A DNA stretch of 10,308 nt from Pseudomonadota bacterium (lineage in GTDB: Bacteria > Pseudomonadota > Gammaproteobacteria > Xanthomonadales > Marinicellaceae). Shown in pieces: positions 6,441 through 10,308 of this stretch (positions are counted from its first letter, which is position 1; the number at the start of each line of letters is the position of its first letter). A program made the translations under genes and the position numbers. The notes under the pieces are model-generated. The model saw only the letters and a list, made by a program, of their open reading frames with translations, was not told the DNA's origin and did not search any database. The DNA lies in assembly GCA_008501575.1 (NCBI GenBank), contig QQUO01000304.1, positions 1 through 10,308 on the forward strand, written 5' to 3'.

Positions 6441-9418
6441 TATTCGGCTCCGTTATTTAAATGCAAATAGGCATCTTCGGTGATTAAGGTGTCGCAATGC
6501 AGGGGTGGTTGGGCTGCTTTAATGGTTGCTTTTTTGGTGTCATCAGAGGCTTGACTTTGTTTAATCAAAGCCATTTTTTCTTCATTGATTTGCCTTTCTA
6601 AGGCTGTTTGTTGGTCACGATCAAAATAAATGACACCATCCACCATGGTCTTTTCCGCTTGGGCATATATGGACAAGGGTTTATCTGACCACAGCACCAA
6701 ATCGGCATCTTTGCCCACTTTGATGCTGCCCATTCGCTGCTCCAGGTGTAATAATTTGGCCGGATTTAAAGTCACTGTTTTCCAGGCATCTTGTTCATTT
6801 AAACCACCATATTTGATGGTTTTGGCGGCTTCCTGATTGAGCCGTCTGGACATTTCAGCAGAGTCTGAGTTAATGGCTGTGACCAATCCCACCTGGTCCA
6901 TAATGGCGGCATTATAGGGAATGGCTTCATTGACTTCCCATTTATAGGCCCACCAATCAGCAAAAGTTGAGGCACCAACCCCATGGGCTTTCATTTGATC
7001 TGCAACTTTATAACCTTCTAAGATATGGGTAAAGGTATTGACCTTAAAATTATAATCCTCAGCCACATGCATCAGCATACTGATTTCTGACTGTACATAA
7101 GAATGACAACTGATATAACGTTCTTGATTGATGACTTCAGCGGTCGCTTCCAGGGCCAAATCTCGGCGAGGCGGGGTGGCCTTGTTCTTTTTCGAGCGGC
7201 TTAAATCGTTATATTCCTGCCATTCTTTTTGATATTTTTGGGCTTCATTGAAGGCATCCCGATAAACTTGTTCAACGCCCATACGGGTGAGGGGATAGCG
7301 TATTGATTGATTGTTTCTCGATCGTTTTACATTTTCACCCAAGGCAAATTTAATAAAGCCATCAGCCCCATCAATTAACATTTCCTGCGGTGACACCCCC
7401 CAGCGCATTTTGACCAAAGCAGATTGGCCACCGATTGGATTGGCAGAACCGTGCAATAATTGTGCGGCGGTAACACCCCCGGCTAAATTACGGTATATGT
7501 TGATGTCTTCTGAGTTAATCGCATCAGCCATCCGCACCATTGCAGAATTAACCGCCACATCATTAACGGACAACAGCGCGATATGCGTGTGTTCATCAAT
7601 AATACCGGAAGTTAAATGCCGGCCACCGGCATCAATGACTAAGTCGGCCTTGCTGATATCTATCTGCCGGCTAATTTGTTTAATTTTACCATTGGCGACC
7701 AGGACATCACTGTGTTCAAGAATGCCTTCCTCTTCATTGGTCCAAACCGTGGCATTTTTAAACAGCACTGTATCCGGCGTCGTGGTATCAGCTAAACCAT
7801 AGGCGCTAAATGGATTGGGAATATTGGGGATGGTTTTGCTGCTTGGTTCATCTGTTTCGGTGGCCGATACCTCACCTTTTTGCTCTATTGCAGTGATTGA
7901 CCAGCGGTGATCAGAGGGCAGGGGTTTAATGTCACCGTGGCTGACCCAAGCCATTAATGGTGCTTGTTCTGCAATCATAACAGTGAGTAATTGGCCATCC
8001 AATTTGGCACTGATTACAGGGCCATTGTCGGTTATGGGTTTAAGTTTTAATTGGCCTTTTTTAAAACTAAAATTTACATCGTGGCTGCGCCCATCAACGG
8101 TCAGGGTGTAAGCACCTGCAGCTAATGGCGTGATGGCATCGATTTCTACCCGTTCCCCATTAATCCAGGAATCCTTTATGGTGGCCTCTTTATTAAATAA
8201 GGCTTGATCAAGGACGATAAAATCAGCCCGGGCCCCTTTGTTCAAATGACCGATGTCTGTTCGTTTTAAAATGGCAGCCGGAACAGTGGTTAAAGCGGCC
8301 AAAGCGGTTTGTTCATTGAGTCCGTGTTCTACCGCTTTGCGTAAGTCTGCTAAAAATGTTTTAAGACCCTGTTTATCTTCACCGGGCAGCAGTGCAAAGC
8401 GCACACCTTTATCCGCTAACAGCCGGGTATTAAAAGGGGTCACTTGCCATTTCTTTAAATCAGAATAATCCACATGAAAACTGTCCAGGGGTGAGTTTAT
8501 TTCCGGGGCTTTGGCATAATTAAGCGGTACAATTAATGTTTGGCCGGTGTCAGCCACCGCCTGTAATGATTGATAAGAATCACCGGCAGTTTTAACAACA
8601 AAAGACCGTTTAAATTCATCGCTTAGTTTACGAGTCAATAAAGTTTGCTGCCAGTTTTTAGCGGTAAAAATATGGGGTAATTGACTGTTTTTATTGATGG
8701 CGGCTAAATCCAAATCCGTCATTTTATTTTGTTGTTGGTACCAATCAGCATCCAGAAATGTTTGTCTGATTAAGGCCATGGCACCCATCAGCGATACCGG
8801 GTAGTCCTGTTTAGAAGAACCCTTATCAAAAGAAAAATGCTGGCTGGCCGTGCTCGACAATAAGGTTAATTGCGCCGGGTTATCCGCTAAGCTGACTAAA
8901 GCGCCGGTGCCGCGCATTATGCCATCATGGCGGTGGCTGAGGGCGCTGGTGAAACCGGCTTTGCGTAAAGCCATATTGGCCTTGCTATTCGGTTTGAACT
9001 GGTCAGCGGCATTATAACCTGCTTTGATGGCCTCATTGGCATTGTAAGCCCCTTCAGTGGTGCTTTGTAAGGTTTCCGGGCCGGACCATTTAAACGGCGG
9101 CCGTTTGGCCGGTTCCGGTAATCCAACCTCAGTATCTAAATGAATAAACCCAGGATAAATGTGCATGCCCTGGTAATCGATAACCACCGCATTGTCCGGG
9201 ATTTGGTTGTTACTGAGAAAGTCACTTATTTTGCCGTCTTTAATGACCACAGTAACATCCGTTAATGTCTTTTCAGGGGTTACATATACCGTCGCGTGGC
9301 GAAGGGCAATGACCGTGTCACGGCTATCCTTAACACCATTGACTGTGGCGGTGGGTATCTCAGCACCGGCGGCACTGATGCTAAGACCAAGAAATAATAT
9401 CGTGAATACTTTTACCAT
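6440..9418 (-). CDS. exported tandem amidohydrolase, two modules (one degenerate, one intact)
   Basis: A 992-residue exported protein with two amidohydrolase modules; substrate unknown. Signal peptide at 1-19 (cleavage after SAAGA). Module 1 (about 37-425) ends with the family's GARADFIVLD strand, but DxE (D95, E97) replaces HxH after YPGF, and the late Asp motif is lost. A beta-rich linker (about 435-545) follows. Module 2 (about 548-935) looks active: HTH at 610-612, CHS with H772, FTHILEGYKVAD with H798, NSDSAEM with D852, then TLNPAKLL and GSIKVGKDADLVLW. Relatives in this superfamily cleave cyclic amides or Xaa-Pro dipeptides. A charged tail (936-992) holds an HCD triplet at 974-976. I chose ATG 9416-9418 because it begins the signal peptide, has AAGG 9 bases upstream, and lies 23 bases after the previous stop; a longer frame to 9505 would overlap that gene. 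Confidence 0.88.
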   Translation of the reverse strand: MVKVFTILFLGLSISAAGAEIPTATVNGVKDSRDTVIALRHATVYVTPEKTLTDVTVVIKDGKISDFLSNNQIPDNAVVIDYQGMHIYPGFIHLDTEVGLPEPAKRPPFKWSGPETLQSTTEGAYNANEAIKAGYNAADQFKPNSKANMALRKAGFTSALSHRHDGIMRGTGALVSLADNPAQLTLLSSTASQHFSFDKGSSKQDYPVSLMGAMALIRQTFLDADWYQQQNKMTDLDLAAINKNSQLPHIFTAKNWQQTLLTRKLSDEFKRSFVVKTAGDSYQSLQAVADTGQTLIVPLNYAKAPEINSPLDSFHVDYSDLKKWQVTPFNTRLLADKGVRFALLPGEDKQGLKTFLADLRKAVEHGLNEQTALAALTTVPAAILKRTDIGHLNKGARADFIVLDQALFNKEATIKDSWINGERVEIDAITPLAAGAYTLTVDGRSHDVNFSFKKGQLKLKPITDNGPVISAKLDGQLLTVMIAEQAPLMAWVSHGDIKPLPSDHRWSITAIEQKGEVSATETDEPSSKTIPNIPNPFSAYGLADTTTPDTVLFKNATVWTNEEEGILEHSDVLVANGKIKQISRQIDISKADLVIDAGGRHLTSGIIDEHTHIALLSVNDVAVNSAMVRMADAINSEDINIYRNLAGGVTAAQLLHGSANPIGGQSALVKMRWGVSPQEMLIDGADGFIKFALGENVKRSRNNQSIRYPLTRMGVEQVYRDAFNEAQKYQKEWQEYNDLSRSKKNKATPPRRDLALEATAEVINQERYISCHSYVQSEISMLMHVAEDYNFKVNTFTHILEGYKVADQMKAHGVGASTFADWWAYKWEVNEAIPYNAAIMDQVGLVTAINSDSAEMSRRLNQEAAKTIKYGGLNEQDAWKTVTLNPAKLLHLEQRMGSIKVGKDADLVLWSDKPLSIYAQAEKTMVDGVIYFDRDQQTALERQINEEKMALIKQSQASDDTKKATIKAAQPPLHCDTLITEDAYLHLNNGAE
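6448..6453 (-). promoter_or_regulatory. ribosome binding site of the 424-residue amidohydrolase-like gene
   Basis: ACGGAG on the minus strand lies 7 bases before the ATG, inside the last codons of the preceding gene. Together with the TAATG stop-start overlap it supports the start at 6440 and coupled translation of the two amidohydrolase genes. Confidence 0.7.
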
Positions 9419-9441
9419 GAATTGAAGCCTTGTAAGTTGTG

Positions 9442-9963
9442 TTATTGATGTTGATTTAATCGTTTCAGTAATTTGGCCGTTGTTACCGGATGTTGGTAGA
9501 GCCACGCTTGATATAAGGCGCGGTTAACCTCTGCACCAATCATGGTGTGAACGACTTGTTCCTCAATAATGAATAAGGTACCTTGATCCGGAGAAAAAAC
9601 AACATGCCAAAGGTCATGCCTTTTCGTGGCCGGTAACTTATCCAGTAATTTTGTAATCACGGCTTGATTAAATTGAATGGATTCCGGGGAGCTTAGTTTA
9701 GATTCAATCAGTGCTTTGAAGTGTGATTGTACGTCTGCCTGGGATGTTTTGGGTGACAGCCAGGTGATTTTAAAACGTACCGGTTGGATACCGCTGCGAA
9801 TGTCTCGCAAGTTGTGATGGCCGATGGGGGCTTGTAATTTAAGTTGATAGGGTGTGATATAACCCCAGTCGATATTGGCTTGTCCCAAAGTCACCCACTG
9901 ATTGTCATCGGCCTGACCGGACAAACCAATAAATAACAATATAGAAAACAAGAAGTAGCGCAT
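9442..9963 (-). CDS. small exported protein, probable chalcone isomerase-like (Chalcone_3) family
   Basis: A 173-residue protein with a signal peptide (hydrophobic 3-14, likely cleavage after GQA18), hence probably periplasmic. It resembles the bacterial chalcone isomerase-like family (Pfam Chalcone_3) by pattern: LGQANIDWG then PYQLKLQAP near the mature N-terminus (26-46), a strand FKITWL (64-69), a helical middle, LWHVVFSP (118-125) and a C-terminal VNRALYQAWLYQHPVTTAKLLKRL-like stretch (146-169), where family members have a phenylalanine-rich IWL segment followed by a final helix. Bacterial members have no established enzyme activity; a lipid or small-ligand binding role is only an analogy. 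It heads the run of four minus-strand genes and is followed after 23 bases by the tandem amidohydrolase. No Shine-Dalgarno sequence precedes the ATG. Confidence 0.65.
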   Translation of the reverse strand: MRYFLFSILLFIGLSGQADDNQWVTLGQANIDWGYITPYQLKLQAPIGHHNLRDIRSGIQPVRFKITWLSPKTSQADVQSHFKALIESKLSSPESIQFNQAVITKLLDKLPATKRHDLWHVVFSPDQGTLFIIEEQVVHTMIGAEVNRALYQAWLYQHPVTTAKLLKRLNQHQ

Positions 9964-9969
9964 CAGGTT

Positions 9970-9997
9970 ATTATAATTGAATAAAAACCCAAAACAA
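9970..9997 (-). promoter_or_regulatory. candidate promoter of the Chalcone_3-amidohydrolase-lplA operon
   Basis: On the minus strand TTGTTT (9992-9997) is followed by a 16-base spacer and a perfect TATAAT (9970-9975). The ATG at 9963 comes only 6 bases after the -10 box, so transcription would start at or next to the A of the start codon, giving a leaderless message. Transcripts from the tRNA-Met promoter may also read through. Confidence 0.5.
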
Positions 9998-10028
9998 CGA
10001 GAATCACTAAAGAAAATACAGCAGGAAG

Positions 10029-10105
10029 TGGTGGCTATAGGTGGACTTGAACCACCGACCCCAGCATTATGAATGCTGTGCTCTAACCAACTGAGCTATA
10101 TAGCC
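10029..10105 (-). tRNA. tRNA-Met, elongator (anticodon CAU)
   Basis: A 77-base cloverleaf on the minus strand: acceptor GGCTATA/TATAGCC, D stem GCTC/GAGC, anticodon stem CAGCA/TGCTG around loop TTCATAA (anticodon CAT), T arm GGTGG TTCAAGT CCACC, discriminator A, encoded CCA at 10029-10031. The fully paired first acceptor pair rules out initiator tRNA. The alternative is the CAU-anticodon isoleucine tRNA modified with lysidine; the GGCTA start and GCACA before the anticodon arm resemble elongator Met more closely. Confidence 0.93.
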
Positions 10106-10119
10106 ACTTGAGAGCGCGA

Positions 10120-10147
10120 ATTTTAATCAACTGGCGCAAATTGTCAA
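10120..10147 (-). promoter_or_regulatory. promoter of tRNA-Met
   Basis: On the minus strand a perfect TTGACA (10142-10147), 16-base spacer, and TAAAAT (10120-10125, 5 of 6). The discriminator after it (tcgcgctc) is GC-rich, as at stable-RNA promoters under stringent control. Fourteen bases separate the -10 box from the mature tRNA 5' end, leaving a leader of about 7 bases for RNase P to remove. It lies in the 66-base gap after prfC. Confidence 0.8.
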
Positions 10148-10171
10148 GTAATTTCCACAATAATCAAGTCC

Positions 10172-10308
10172 TTAATCGACCGGTAAGGTTTCCGTGGTTT
10201 TATGGAACACAATCTCCGGATTACGCTCTTGGGCCAATTGTAAATTGACCATCGAAGGGGCTAAATAGACCAGGTGGTCATGGCCGTCGATGGCTAAATT
10301 TCCTTGAT
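10172..10308 (-). CDS. prfC: peptide chain release factor 3, C-terminal end (3' partial gene end)
   Basis: Only the last 44 residues are inside the window; the gene continues past 10308. RF3 is a cytoplasmic translational GTPase that removes RF1 and RF2 from the ribosome after peptide release. The fragment has the conserved RF3 ending: GNLAIDG, then VYLAPSMVNLQLAQERNPEI and VFHKT, which I recognise from E. coli RF3 (NLALDG, MVNL, QERYP). The TAA is at 10172-10174. The final residues TETLPVD differ from E. coli, as is usual at this end. GTPase motifs cannot be checked here. The tRNA-Met promoter begins 24 bases after the stop; I see no terminator between them. Confidence 0.88.
   Translation of the reverse strand, partial: QGNLAIDGHDHLVYLAPSMVNLQLAQERNPEIVFHKTTETLPVD

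Noticed and set aside
7311..7802. A 163-codon plus-strand frame opposite the amidohydrolase gene
   Set aside because: It is antisense to the well-conserved start of module 2 (HTH motif and surroundings), has no ribosome site I can see, and its composition is what the opposite strand would give.
9419..9505. A longer N-terminus (29 extra residues) for the tandem amidohydrolase
   Set aside because: It would overlap the preceding gene by 64 bases and put a polar stretch before the signal peptide; the ATG at 9418 begins the signal peptide directly and has an AAGG site.
1..10308. Mobile element, CRISPR array, prophage or defence system
   Set aside because: I found no terminal inverted repeats, regularly spaced repeats, transposase, integrase or phage motifs; the tRNA genes show no duplicated 3' ends that would mark an integrated island within the window.

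Overview
The window looks like ordinary chromosome from a gammaproteobacterium. The main evidence is the run lon, hupB, tRNA-Val, tRNA-Asp, ppiD, an extension of the lon-hupB-ppiD order known from that class, together with a prfC (RF3) end and tRNAs that encode their own CCA. The DNA is AT-leaning by eye (I did not compute it). Protein style and the pair of exported amidohydrolases would fit a marine lineage such as Marinicella or Kangiella, but that placement is a guess. I see no insertion sequence, prophage, CRISPR array or sign of recent transfer.

Plus strand, 1-4163: the ATPase and protease part of Lon (5' end outside the window), then a 208-base gap with two candidate promoters, HU (hupB), tRNA-Val(UAC) only 13 bases after the hupB stop, tRNA-Asp(GUC), a strong intrinsic terminator, and ppiD, a membrane-anchored periplasmic chaperone. 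This is a proteostasis and nucleoid block. A symmetrical hairpin at 4135-4163 separates it from the convergent minus-strand genes.

Minus strand, 10308 down to 4180: the end of prfC, tRNA-Met(CAU) with its own near-consensus promoter, then a tight four-gene run: a small exported protein resembling chalcone isomerase-like (Chalcone_3) proteins, a 992-residue exported protein with two amidohydrolase modules, a 424-residue exported amidohydrolase-like protein whose ATG shares one base with the preceding stop codon, and a lipoate-protein ligase starting 5 bases after the next stop.

The most interesting point is the amidohydrolase pair. Of three homologous modules, only the last one of the long protein keeps the HxH metal motif and the other ligands. 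The first module of that protein has DxE and the separate protein has NxN at the same place. This suggests one working enzyme with two degenerate partner modules, all predicted to be periplasmic. Their substrate cannot be read from the sequence, and the link to lipoate ligation is unexplained.
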